Shown in pieces: positions 1-8,340 of a stretch of DNA of 54,318 nucleotides (within the stretch, counting starts at the first letter, position 1; each line of letters opens with the position of its first letter). The position numbers were made by a program, and so were the translations under genes. The notes under the pieces are model-generated. The model made no database searches. It saw only the letters and a program-made list of their open reading frames with translations, and was not told the origin of the DNA. Origin of the DNA: Lachnospiraceae bacterium. GTDB taxonomy: Bacteria > Bacillota > Clostridia > Lachnospirales > Lachnospiraceae. The stretch is taken from the NCBI GenBank assembly GCA_910574715.1, contig CAJTCH010000036.1, positions 1,293 to 55,610 of the forward strand. The letters run 5' to 3'.

Positions 1-135
1 GGCCAGCCGCTATCCACATTTCATAAATGCAAAAATCACTCCTGCCTCTTTCTTGGGTCCAGGGCACATAAAACATGGATTTTGACTGATTTTCCGCTGT
101 TTTTACCATTCCGAAAAACTACACATTTTCGTAAT
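1..135. repeat. Left arm of perfect 135-bp inverted repeat
   Basis: Every base pairs with its partner in 245-379 (position n matches 380-n); pairing stops at 136/244. The outer limit is the window edge, so the arm may be longer, and a second, divergent gene copy may lie just outside. The arm holds no gene of its own. Confidence 0.95.
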
Positions 136-162
136 GATCATTGCTGGAAAATTTTTCGTCAA
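134..162 (-). promoter_or_regulatory. Possible weak leftward promoter in the repeat spacer
   Basis: On the minus strand, TTGACG (162-157) is followed after 17 bp by GATCAT (139-134), matching the -10 consensus at four of six bases. It faces out of the window. It is weaker than the rightward element, so inversion of the spacer would change promoter strength on each side. Confidence 0.3.
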
Positions 163-190
163 ATGTCACAAAAAAATTGGGTTAAGTTTA

Positions 191-219
191 TTGACTTTTT
201 GCCGATAATATTATAGAAT
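191..219 (+). promoter_or_regulatory. Sigma-A-like promoter in the repeat spacer, facing the TnpB-like gene
   Basis: TTGACT (191-196), a 17-bp gap, then TAGAAT (214-219). It lies wholly inside the unique spacer between the inverted repeat arms. A transcript starting near 226 would cross the right arm and enter the gene at 426. If the spacer inverts, this promoter would point out of the window. Confidence 0.6.
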
Positions 220-244
220 GACTAAGATTTGAGTTAGATTTGCT

Positions 245-379
245 ATTACGAAAATGTGTAGTTTTTCGGAATGGTAAAAACAGCGGAAAATCAGTCAAAA
301 TCCATGTTTTATGTGCCCTGGACCCAAGAAAGAGGCAGGAGTGATTTTTGCATTTATGAAATGTGGATAGCGGCTGGCC
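245..379. repeat. Right arm of perfect 135-bp inverted repeat
   Basis: Exact reverse complement of 1-135. It lies between the rightward promoter and the TnpB-like gene and would form most of that gene's 5' untranslated leader. Whether the repeat continues beyond 379 cannot be judged, because the matching base lies outside the window. Confidence 0.95.
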
Positions 380-425
380 CCAGAGGGATTCAGACAAGAG
401 CAGGACAGGGCAATGGAAGAGAAAT

Positions 426-1757
426 ATGCCAATGGAAAGAGTATGCAAGACCATTCATCAGTATAATAAAGAACCGGTGAAAGAGGCTGACATGCAGAAG
501 CTTCTGGAGATTGCCGAGGATTATAGGAAAGTAAAGAATTATGTATATTCCCGTTATGGAGGGATCGCCAGTTTGTCAAAGATTTATCCGGGTTACACGG
601 TACAGAATGAGATGACAGGCAGCGGATTCCGGGAGACACTGGGAATGCCGTCGGTATACTTTTATCTGGCAGTCTTTGATGCGCTGGGCGATATCAAAAG
701 CCAATGGACCAGAACGAAAACGAGACTTTCAAAGCTGATCAATCAGAATGAAGGTTTTACGGAGGAGGATAAACATTATCTGAGGTTCCTGGTCAAGGTC
801 AGCAATGCATTCGAGGCAGTGCTCAATCAGAAGACGGTGGAACTGCCTAAGGCGGTGCAGAAGCAGTACGACACAGTGGCGGCGGAAGTTGATAAGGAAA
901 AGCTCCACCGATATCTGTGCAGGCAGGTGAGAAAGCACCATGCAAGGCTTCATACGGACAGGGCAGACGGTTTCTCCATAGCAGAGCGTGCGTATCGTTA
1001 TGCAGATCATGGGATCTATATTTCCATAAAAGAGAAGAGGAAACGGATCTTCGTTCTGCTGACGGATAATAAGCAGTACAGGAGCCAGCTCTATATTAAG
1101 CTGTATCCCAAAGAGCATAGCATTGAAATAAAAGTGCCGGTGAAGGTGGCTGTCCGTGGTCATGCCGATTACCTGAACCAGGTAGGGGTTTCGACAGGGA
1201 TCTTTACGATGCTGACGACAGATGAGGGTCATCATTACGGTGAGGAGCTGGGCAGATATCAGATCGAATACGCAGACTGGATCCGTGAACAGACAAGGAT
1301 CTATAACTGCAACAGGAGTGAGAATCCCGGCAGGAAGAAGTATAGAGCGAAGAAGAAACGTATGGAAGAGCAGCTGCATAGTTATATCAATCAGGAATTG
1401 AATCGTTTCTTAAGAGAAGAGAAGCCGAAGACTATCTATATTGTAAAGCTGCCAAAACCGCAGGCAGGCGGGGTGAATAAGAAGATTAATCATTCTATGG
1501 CGCAGTGGCAGAGAGGCTATATCCGAAAACGGATGCTGCAAAAGTGTATGGAGCAGGCCGTGGAGGTTGTGGAAGTGCTTGGGAAGGATATCAGTAATGA
1601 ATGCAGCAGCTGCGGAGCAATCGGGAAGAAAGAAAAGGGAGAATTCATATGCCCCCAATGCGGATATCAGAGTGAGGAGAAGACCAATACTGCCCGTAAC
1701 GTGAAGAAACGCGGGCAGGGAGACGGGGCGCTGAATCGAGGGGGAGCATATTCTTAA
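426..1757 (+). CDS. TnpB/OrfB-family protein with lost RuvC catalytic residues (TldR-like)
   Basis: TnpB proteins are RNA-guided DNA nucleases of IS200/IS605 elements. This 443-residue protein keeps the C-terminal zinc ribbon (C393-x2-C396, C409-x2-C412) and the surrounding TnpB layout. The RuvC acids are missing: the first Asp, normally in a VGxDLG context, is Ser256 (VGVSTG); the Glu of the IVIEDL-type strand is Val340 (IYIVKLPKP); the Asp two residues before the conserved Asn is Lys419 (KTNTARN). It should therefore not cut DNA but could still bind guide RNA and target. Nuclease-dead TnpB homologues (TldR) acting as RNA-guided repressors are known. The start at 426 has GGAAGAG just upstream; an in-frame ATG at 363 lies in the repeat arm without a good binding site. 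No TnpA partner is seen. The regulatory role is inferred. Confidence 0.75.
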   Translation: MPMERVCKTIHQYNKEPVKEADMQKLLEIAEDYRKVKNYVYSRYGGIASLSKIYPGYTVQNEMTGSGFRETLGMPSVYFYLAVFDALGDIKSQWTRTKTRLSKLINQNEGFTEEDKHYLRFLVKVSNAFEAVLNQKTVELPKAVQKQYDTVAAEVDKEKLHRYLCRQVRKHHARLHTDRADGFSIAERAYRYADHGIYISIKEKRKRIFVLLTDNKQYRSQLYIKLYPKEHSIEIKVPVKVAVRGHADYLNQVGVSTGIFTMLTTDEGHHYGEELGRYQIEYADWIREQTRIYNCNRSENPGRKKYRAKKKRMEEQLHSYINQELNRFLREEKPKTIYIVKLPKPQAGGVNKKINHSMAQWQRGYIRKRMLQKCMEQAVEVVEVLGKDISNECSSCGAIGKKEKGEFICPQCGYQSEEKTNTARNVKKRGQGDGALNRGGAYS

Positions 1758-2342
1758 AGATCATAAGAACAGCCGTTTTAGATAAATGCCGGTGATGAGC
1801 CGGGATTTTACCGCAAGGACTAGGAAGGCGTTCATGATATAAAAAAGACGAACGGCATTAGAAGCCGGATTGCTTTTGACTTATTCAAAGGAATATGCAT
1901 AGAGCGTAAGATCCGGGTATTGGGTATGCCAGGACCTTGTGAACATGAAGAAGCGGCGGACCAGAGGATATGCTCTGGCGCGTGCGGGGCATCAGCCTTA
2001 AGGAGGCGGCTGCATGACGTAGCAGGGAGCGAAGCGGAGAGATGATATCGATCCGCATCATCCGCATGAAAAGTATGTTGTGCCGGAAACGGCATTGTAT
2101 GTAAGCGGATGACCAATGTGCCTTATTTAAAATCAGATTACTAAGACAGGAATAATCATGAACCGCAGATCCAAAGCGCCTGAGACAAAGATATGTCTGA
2201 AAAAACATATGGGAAAGAGGGCGTAAGTTTTCCGGTGAAGGGGAGTGGTAAATGGATCGCGGGGAAGTATGTGAAATATAGAAATCTAGAAATATCTGCC
2301 GTATGGCAAAAAAGCGGCAGAGTCGTAAAAGGAACAGGGAAA
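1758..2342 (+). ncRNA. Gene-free 585-nt stretch; candidate guide/omega RNA
   Basis: No convincing plus-strand gene is present and minus-strand frames have no supporting features. Visible hairpins are: CGTTC/GAACG (1829-1833 with 1850-1854); CCAGAG-GATATG-CTCTGG (1961-1978); GATGAT/ATCATC (2041-2046 with 2057-2062), extended by GCG/CGC across a GAGA bulge; and TGCCG-GAAA-CGGCA (2081-2094) with a GNRA loop. TnpB-family guide RNAs are normally encoded at or just after the 3' end of the protein gene, which is this position. A guide could begin after the GAAA hairpin, around 2096. RNA boundaries are unknown, and I found no clear promoter for the downstream operon here. Confidence 0.3.
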
Positions 2343-4904
2343 ATGAGAAAAGCGCAGAAAAGACAAATCGAAGAATTTACAATGCTGTTGGAACAGGCGC
2401 ATAAGGAAATAAAAAGATGTATAGAAATCCATAATACTGCGGCAGCCATGGATCTATTGGCGCAATGCCAGGAAGGCGCCGTCCGTACAGGGGAATTGAT
2501 AGAGAAGACGGAAGGGGAGGACTGTCCCGCGATCCTTTTGTTAGAAAATTATTGCGAACTGGTCTACCAGATCTACGGGGAGCTTAATCGGGGAGAGGAT
2601 GGGAAGGCAAACAAAGTGCATAAAAGGCTGCACAGGCTGTTGATCCAGGTCGAGAACAGTATCAGGAATGACGTAAAAGTACGTTTGGAGATGGTGTTCC
2701 TTCCCTATAAGGCATCCATGTGGGATTCCCTGGAAAGTGTATGGCAGGCTGCGGATGCAGACCCGGCATGTGACGCCTATGTGGTCCCGATCCCTTATTA
2801 TGACAGGAATCCGGACGGGTCGCTTGGTACATACCACTATGAAGGGAACGATCTGCCTTCTTATGTGCCGACAGTGCATTATGACAGGTATTCATTTGAA
2901 GACAGAAAGCCGGATGCCGTGTTCATACACACGCCTTATGACAATGCCAATTATGTCACAAGCATAGACCCCAGGTTCTATTCGGGGCAGTTGAAGAAGC
3001 ACACGGAATGTCTGGTCTATATTCCTTACTATGCTACGGCAGGAGGGATGTCGGAAGCACAGGCACAGTGTCCGGCTTATTATAACGCAGATTATATCAT
3101 CATCCAGGCGCCGAAATACTGTAAATTTTTTGACCAGTCAGTGCCCAGGGAAAAGCTGATACCGCTAGGGTCTCCCAAGTTTGACCGGGTGATCCGTATG
3201 TGCGGCGATCCACCGGAACTACCTGAGGGATGGAAAGAAAAGTCGGCGGGGAAGAAAGTGTATTTCTATAATACGAGTCTCCAGGGGATGCTGGGGGATA
3301 CAGAGGCTTTCCTTAAAAAGATGGAATATGTGTTCCAGTGTTTCAGAGGAAGGGATGAGGCATGTCTGCTTTGGCGGCCGCATCCGCTTCTGGAATCCAC
3401 TTTCCGTTCTATGAGACCCATGTACAAGCCGCTCTATGATGCCCTGAGAGATGAATTTGTCAATGAAGGTGCAGGGATCTACGATGATACGCCGGATATA
3501 GAGACGGCGATCGCGCATTCGGATGCTTATATCGGAGATGCGGGAACAAGCGTTACTTCGCTTTTCGGTGTCGCCGGGAAGCCTCTTTTTATCCTGAATA
3601 ATTATATCAATACACCGCCGGGGGAGGAAGACTGGCGGGGCGAAGCAGTGAACCCTGTGTTTGATATATGGGGAGACGACAGGTATCAGATTACGAAGAA
3701 CAATCAGTTATGGTTTTCTGAAAATAATGATTATCATTATAAGTTTTATATGGATCTGGGGACCGGTTATTCTTCCGGCGGTTATTACTTAAAGGCAGTG
3801 GAGATCAGAGATAAGATCTATGTTCTCCCGGGCAATGCCCAGGATTTCCTGATCATCCAGGATAAGAAGATCAGGAAGATCAATTTGCCGTATAAGACGA
3901 CACAGGCAGGAGCTTTCTGGAGTTACCGGTATAATGAGAGATATATCTTTCTGCTTCCAAACCAGTATCCATGGCTGGTCCGGATCGATACCATAACGGA
4001 AAAGATCAGCTATGTGGATGGCATAAACCAGTTTAATGTGAGGAATGTGGAAGGGGAACGGCGCGTGGGCGGCGTGTGCCCTTATGGAAATGAACTGGTA
4101 TTTGCCTCACCGGAGGACAACCGTTTCCTGTTCCTTGACATGGATACTCTGGAGGGGCGGGTACTTACCAGCGGTTCCAAGTGCGGTCTGGGAGCCCAGG
4201 GAATTGTGCCGGAGGGGGATAACTTGTGGCTGCTGCCCTTGAATGGGACGGTACTTACCTGTTGGAATCCCAAGACGGAAGAGACAAGAGAATACGGTGA
4301 TCTGCCGGAAGGGTTCAGATCTGTTCAGTGGCCTCACAATCTGGAGTGTGAAGAGAGACCCTTTGGGGCGATGGTATTTTATGAAGAAAACGGAAAGGAA
4401 AACATTGTAATTTCGCCGTCCTGGGGCAATATGTATGTCTCGCTTGACAGAGAAACAGGGAAGATGGAGGAATGGGAGACGCCGCTGCCTTTCCAAAACC
4501 GCGGCAGGAACGGATACTTTACAGCAGGAGGCATGGGCGGATTCGTTGTGGGATATTCCGAATGCGGGAAGGCAAATTACCGGATCTGGTATGCGCCGGA
4601 GCGAAAGCTATATGATGTCAACATTACCACGAAGGAATACAGAGAGATTCCCATAGAGTTTGATCCTGATGAGCTTAAGGCACATGAGCCTGGGTTCATG
4701 GAGGAATCGGAATGGATGCAGTACTGTCTGAACGAAGGCGCGTTTAATTCCCTGGGGGACTTTCTGGATGGCAGGGTGACCGGTAATCAGTTTGACCGGG
4801 ACAGGCAGATAAAAGCGTTTTCAAAGATTAATGCAGACACGGAAGGCGTATGCGGGGAAAATGTATATCGGTTTGCGAGAGAAAAAATCGGGAATCTGGA
4901 ATGA
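2343..4904 (+). CDS. CDP-glycerol glycerophosphotransferase-like protein with C-terminal repeat domain
   Basis: The central part resembles the TagB/TagF family, which adds glycerol phosphate from CDP-glycerol to a teichoic-acid-like acceptor at the membrane face. Typical signatures are LWRPHP (about residue 343) and the acidic, Ser-rich AYIGDAGTSVTSLFG (about 390-405). About 110 helical residues precede it. The last ~370 residues are not transferase: repeated short strands with aromatic and Gly residues suggest a beta-propeller. The start at 2343 (853 aa) has AGGGA upstream; an in-frame ATG at 2193 would add a basic, low-quality extension without a ribosome binding site. It is the first gene of the long rightward run. 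The polymer it makes is unknown. Confidence 0.7.
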   Translation: MRKAQKRQIEEFTMLLEQAHKEIKRCIEIHNTAAAMDLLAQCQEGAVRTGELIEKTEGEDCPAILLLENYCELVYQIYGELNRGEDGKANKVHKRLHRLLIQVENSIRNDVKVRLEMVFLPYKASMWDSLESVWQAADADPACDAYVVPIPYYDRNPDGSLGTYHYEGNDLPSYVPTVHYDRYSFEDRKPDAVFIHTPYDNANYVTSIDPRFYSGQLKKHTECLVYIPYYATAGGMSEAQAQCPAYYNADYIIIQAPKYCKFFDQSVPREKLIPLGSPKFDRVIRMCGDPPELPEGWKEKSAGKKVYFYNTSLQGMLGDTEAFLKKMEYVFQCFRGRDEACLLWRPHPLLESTFRSMRPMYKPLYDALRDEFVNEGAGIYDDTPDIETAIAHSDAYIGDAGTSVTSLFGVAGKPLFILNNYINTPPGEEDWRGEAVNPVFDIWGDDRYQITKNNQLWFSENNDYHYKFYMDLGTGYSSGGYYLKAVEIRDKIYVLPGNAQDFLIIQDKKIRKINLPYKTTQAGAFWSYRYNERYIFLLPNQYPWLVRIDTITEKISYVDGINQFNVRNVEGERRVGGVCPYGNELVFASPEDNRFLFLDMDTLEGRVLTSGSKCGLGAQGIVPEGDNLWLLPLNGTVLTCWNPKTEETREYGDLPEGFRSVQWPHNLECEERPFGAMVFYEENGKENIVISPSWGNMYVSLDRETGKMEEWETPLPFQNRGRNGYFTAGGMGGFVVGYSECGKANYRIWYAPERKLYDVNITTKEYREIPIEFDPDELKAHEPGFMEESEWMQYCLNEGAFNSLGDFLDGRVTGNQFDRDRQIKAFSKINADTEGVCGENVYRFAREKIGNLE

Positions 4905-4928
4905 AAAGTATCAAAAAAAGAGGGTTAT

Positions 4929-6287
4929 ATGGAAAAGAAGATTACCAGAGTAATTACATACGGAACATTCGACCTTTTTCATGAAGGGCATTACCGGCTG
5001 CTCCAGAGAGCGAAGGCGCTAGGGGATCATCTGATTGTGGGCGTGACAACAGAGTCATATGACAAAGCGAGAGGGAAGCTGAGTGTAGTGGATTCCCTGA
5101 TGACGCGTATTGAAAATGTGAAGAAAACGGGTTTTGCCGATGAGATCATCGTGGAAGAGACGCAGGGACAGAAGTTTAATGATATCAAAAAATACGATAT
5201 AGATATTTTTACAGTCGGATCCGACTGGACAGGATGTTTTGATTATCTGAAAGATTATTGTGAAGTTGTCTACCTGGAACGGACGAAGAATATCTCCAGT
5301 ACCATGCTTAGAGAACAGAAACAGCAGATCCAGAGAATTGGGATCATAGGATCAGGCAGGATTGCCGGCAGGTTTATCATGGAGGCAAAGCTTGTCAGCG
5401 GCGTCAGTGTGCAGGGGGTGTATAACCCGCATACGGAGAGTGCGGCAAAATTTGCGGACAAATGGAAAATAGACGCATATCTGGATATGGAAAATTTCTT
5501 TCTGGCGGTGGATGTGGTCTATATCGCCTCGCCCCATGAGACACATTACGGCTATATCAAGGCGTCTCTGGAGCATGGAAAGCATGTCATCTGTGAAAAA
5601 CCTATGGTTCTGAAAAAGGCACAGGCAGAGGAGATGTTTGGGTATGCAAAAGAGCGGGGGCTGGTACTGCTTGAAGGGATCAAGACTGCATACTGTCCGG
5701 GATTCACAAAGTTTCTGGGAATTGCCTGCAGCGGGATCATCGGAAGCATACGCAATGTGGAGGCGTGCTTTACGAAACTGGAGGATCCGAAAGCAAGGGA
5801 ACTGACAGACCAGGTATACGGCGGCAGCTTCACAGAGTTAGGAAGCTATTGCATACTGCCGATATTGAAGCTTTTGGGAAAGGATTATGAAAGTCTTCAG
5901 TTTGACACCATCCGGGGAGAGAACGGGATTGACCTGTTTACGAAGGCTTCCCTGCGTTATCCTACAGGCGTAGCCACAGCCACCTGCGGGCTTGGAGTAA
6001 AATCAGAAGGCAGGCTTCTGGTTGCCGGGACGAAAGGGTATATTGTGGCAGAGGCGCCATGGTGGAAGACGACTTACTTTGAGGTGCATTATGAAGATCC
6101 CGGACGGGTGGATAAATATTCCGAGGGGTTCCTTGGGGACGGGCTGCGTTATGAGATCAGCGATTTTCTCACCATGCTAAGCGGGGGCGGCGATAATGGA
6201 TTTAAGCTGACACGGGGGGAGTCGGCGGCGTTGGCTGGTATAATGGAGGAATTTTTGAAGGCGGAGGGACGGCGGATCTGCGACTGA
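4929..6287 (+). CDS. Cytidylyltransferase fused to Gfo/Idh/MocA oxidoreductase
   Basis: Residues 1-130 are a TagD-like nucleotidyltransferase with GTFDLFHEGHYRLL (the HxGH CTP site) and the late substrate-selecting segment ISSTMLRE. Residues 136-452 are a Gfo/Idh/MocA-type NAD(P)-dependent oxidoreductase with the Rossmann motif GIIGSGRIAG and the family signature CEKPM. The natural reading is one polypeptide that oxidises or reduces a small sugar or polyol phosphate and activates an alditol phosphate as CDP-alditol. The gene follows the CDP-glycerol transferase-like gene after 24 bp, so it may supply that enzyme's donor. Substrate is not determinable here; plain glycerol 3-phosphate would not need the second domain. 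Confidence 0.8.
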   Translation: MEKKITRVITYGTFDLFHEGHYRLLQRAKALGDHLIVGVTTESYDKARGKLSVVDSLMTRIENVKKTGFADEIIVEETQGQKFNDIKKYDIDIFTVGSDWTGCFDYLKDYCEVVYLERTKNISSTMLREQKQQIQRIGIIGSGRIAGRFIMEAKLVSGVSVQGVYNPHTESAAKFADKWKIDAYLDMENFFLAVDVVYIASPHETHYGYIKASLEHGKHVICEKPMVLKKAQAEEMFGYAKERGLVLLEGIKTAYCPGFTKFLGIACSGIIGSIRNVEACFTKLEDPKARELTDQVYGGSFTELGSYCILPILKLLGKDYESLQFDTIRGENGIDLFTKASLRYPTGVATATCGLGVKSEGRLLVAGTKGYIVAEAPWWKTTYFEVHYEDPGRVDKYSEGFLGDGLRYEISDFLTMLSGGGDNGFKLTRGESAALAGIMEEFLKAEGRRICD

Positions 6288-6309
6288 TCGCGGATGCCAC
6301 AGAAAGGAA

Positions 6310-7044
6310 ATGAGGGCGATGAAAATATGGGCGCATCGGGGATGCAGCCAGAGGTATCCGGAAAATACACTACTGGCGTTTGAAAGAGCGGCAGAGATTA
6401 AAGGTCTTGAGGGGATTGAACTGGATATTCAGCTTACTAAGGATGGACATATGGTGGTCATCCATGACGAGAGAGTGGACAGAACGACAGACGGTATTGG
6501 GGAAGTAAGACAGTATACTTTAGCTGAACTTAAGAAGCTAAGAATTGATGCCGGGAATGGGAAATATGAGCAGATACCGACGATGGAAGAAGTGCTGGAT
6601 CTGCTTGGAGATAAATTGAAAAGCGGGTTGAGACTTAATATAGAGTTGAAGAATAGTGTATTTCCGTATGAAGGGATGGAAGAGAAGATCGTAGATTTGA
6701 TACATCGAAGAGATCTTGAAAAGCAGATCGTGTACTCCACCTTTTATGCAATGTCTCTGCAGAAGATGCGGAAACTTGATCCGGATGCGGAACTGGGGAT
6801 TTTAGATAGAAAGGTGTCAGATTGCTTATATAAATTAAAAGGCGGCTGCGGGGCAGATGCGTTACATCCATATTGGCAGGCATTAGATTTGCCGTTGGAA
6901 GAAATGAAGAATTATGCTGTGCGAGTGTGGATGAGCGGGCATCTCTATCCGGAGAAACCTACTGGAACGAGATTGGATATGGATGCGTTAGAGCGGCAAG
7001 GGATTACAGATATTATTTTGAACGAGCCAGAAGTGTATTTGTAA
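6310..7044 (+). CDS. Glycerophosphodiester phosphodiesterase family protein
   Basis: GDPD-fold TIM barrel of 244 residues, the usual size of the soluble bacterial form. It opens with AHRGCSQRYPENT (catalytic His and substrate Arg), followed by ELDIQLTKDG with the metal-binding acids and VVIHDERVDRTTDG with the second catalytic His. The family cleaves glycerophosphodiesters to glycerol 3-phosphate and an alcohol, so it could recycle glycerol phosphate from a teichoic-like polymer. No signal peptide is visible, so it should act in the cytoplasm. An alternative start at 6319 is possible (AAGGA at about 10 nt). Base composition begins to shift toward AT along this gene. Confidence 0.85.
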   Translation: MRAMKIWAHRGCSQRYPENTLLAFERAAEIKGLEGIELDIQLTKDGHMVVIHDERVDRTTDGIGEVRQYTLAELKKLRIDAGNGKYEQIPTMEEVLDLLGDKLKSGLRLNIELKNSVFPYEGMEEKIVDLIHRRDLEKQIVYSTFYAMSLQKMRKLDPDAELGILDRKVSDCLYKLKGGCGADALHPYWQALDLPLEEMKNYAVRVWMSGHLYPEKPTGTRLDMDALERQGITDIILNEPEVYL

Positions 7045-7062
7045 ATAGGAGAGGGGTTCATT

Positions 7063-7893
7063 TTGAATAATAGGGAAACAAATGAAGGATATAATTTGTC
7101 CTGTGAAGAGTTAGAGAGACTTCAAGATGTTCAAAAAGAATTAATAAGCGAGGTAAAAAGGATCTGCCTCAAAAATAATATCCATTTCAATATGGTTGGC
7201 GGAACTATGTTAGGGGCGATCCGGCATGGCGGATATATTCCATGGGATGATGATGCGGATATTGGATTTCTTAGAACGGAGTATGAGAAATTCAGAAAAG
7301 CATGTAAAACAGACTTAAATCACGAGAAATATTATATGCAGGATTTAAGAGATACAGAGGGGTATCGTTGGGGGTACGGAAAACTTAGGAAAAAAGGCAC
7401 TGAGTTTATTAGGCTTAATCAGGAATTTATGCCGTATGAGCAGGGGATTTTTATTGATTTAATGCCATTTGATAACGTGCCGGATCATATAGTTTTGAGA
7501 AAGATTCATTTTATAAAATGTTTTATTTATAGAAAGTTTTTTTGGTCAAAAGTCGGAGCGCAATCAGAGAGTAACAGGTTTATTAGGATAATATACAAAC
7601 TCATGAGTTATGTTCCAATGAGGGTGCTTGTTGACCGCTATCAGAGATTTATTGATGCAGGTCAAAAGAAAAAAACAAAATTAGTCAGGATTCTTACATT
7701 TCCTACTCCAAAAGGAGTGTGTGGGTATGAACGAAAGTGGTATATAAAGCTTACTAAGTATCGTTTCGATGAATTGGTACTTCCAGGAGCTAGGGATTAT
7801 GATGGTTATCTGACAGTTAAGTATGGAAATTATATGGAAATGCCGCCAGCGGAAAAACGAAAAACTCATCCTGTTTCAAAAATTAGATTTTAA
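7063..7893 (+). CDS. LicD family phosphotransferase
   Basis: The LicD signature GAIRHGGYIPWDDDADIG lies near residues 50-67, with MVGGTMLG before it. LicD proteins move a phospho-substituent such as phosphocholine, ribitol phosphate or glycerol phosphate from a CDP donor to a glycan. Length (276 aa) is normal. The TTG start has GGAGAGG upstream. The next gene is a cytidylyltransferase only 12 bp away, so the two probably form a donor-transferase pair. This gene begins the AT-rich part of the island. The transferred group is not predictable. Confidence 0.85.
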   Translation: MNNRETNEGYNLSCEELERLQDVQKELISEVKRICLKNNIHFNMVGGTMLGAIRHGGYIPWDDDADIGFLRTEYEKFRKACKTDLNHEKYYMQDLRDTEGYRWGYGKLRKKGTEFIRLNQEFMPYEQGIFIDLMPFDNVPDHIVLRKIHFIKCFIYRKFFWSKVGAQSESNRFIRIIYKLMSYVPMRVLVDRYQRFIDAGQKKKTKLVRILTFPTPKGVCGYERKWYIKLTKYRFDELVLPGARDYDGYLTVKYGNYMEMPPAEKRKTHPVSKIRF

Positions 7894-7905
7894 GGAGTAA
7901 AAGAA

Positions 7906-8340
7906 TTGGAATCATATAAGAAATATAAAGTGGGGTATACCGATGGAGTGTACGATTTGTTTCATATAGGGCATTTGAATATGATCCAGACAGCAAAAAA
8001 ATATTCGGAATATCTTGTGGTCGGGGTACATGGGGATGATGTTGTGGAAGGGTATAAACATTGTAGACCTATTATTAATGAGAATGACCGAAAACGGATC
8101 ATTGAGTCAATTAAAGGCGTTGACCGTGCTGTGATTAATCGTTTTAGAGATAAGTTAAAGCTTTGGGAATTATACCATTTTGATGTTGTTTTTATTGGAG
8201 ATGATTGGAAAGGAACAGAACGTTGGAAACAGTTTGAAAAAATTCTTGCCGAAAAAAATGTAGATGTTATTTATGTTCCATATACAAATGGAATATCGAC
8301 AACAGAAATCAAGAATAAAATCGTCGGAGGTGAAATTTAA
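7906..8340 (+). CDS. Stand-alone TagD-type cytidylyltransferase
   Basis: At 144 residues it has the length of glycerol-3-phosphate cytidylyltransferase. It carries DGVYDLFHIGHLNMIQTA (HxGH nucleotide site) and a late NGISTTEIKNKI segment corresponding to the substrate and CTP loop. It would make a CDP-alditol from CTP and a small phosphate ester in the cytoplasm. It starts with TTG after a clear AAGGAG and its stop codon directly touches the next start, so it is translationally linked to the LicD and PdxA-like genes. It differs clearly from the cytidylyltransferase domains encoded at 4929 and 38918, so the three probably have different substrates. Confidence 0.85.
   Translation: MESYKKYKVGYTDGVYDLFHIGHLNMIQTAKKYSEYLVVGVHGDDVVEGYKHCRPIINENDRKRIIESIKGVDRAVINRFRDKLKLWELYHFDVVFIGDDWKGTERWKQFEKILAEKNVDVIYVPYTNGISTTEIKNKIVGGEI

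Noticed and set aside
1..379. Inverted repeat as the two ends of an insertion sequence
   Set aside because: The spacer is only 109 bp without a gene and the arms are far longer than normal IS ends.
363..425. Upstream in-frame start for the TnpB-like gene at 363
   Set aside because: The extra 21 residues lie partly in the repeat arm, lack TnpB-like character and have no ribosome binding site; 426 is better placed.
2193..2342. N-terminal extension of the CDP-glycerol transferase-like gene
   Set aside because: No ribosome binding site at 2193 and the added 50 residues are basic and unlike a domain; 2343 has AGGGA upstream.
1758..2342. CRISPR array or tRNA/rRNA gene in the gene-free stretch or elsewhere
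   Set aside because: No regularly spaced repeats and no cloverleaf or rRNA-like sequence were seen anywhere in the window.
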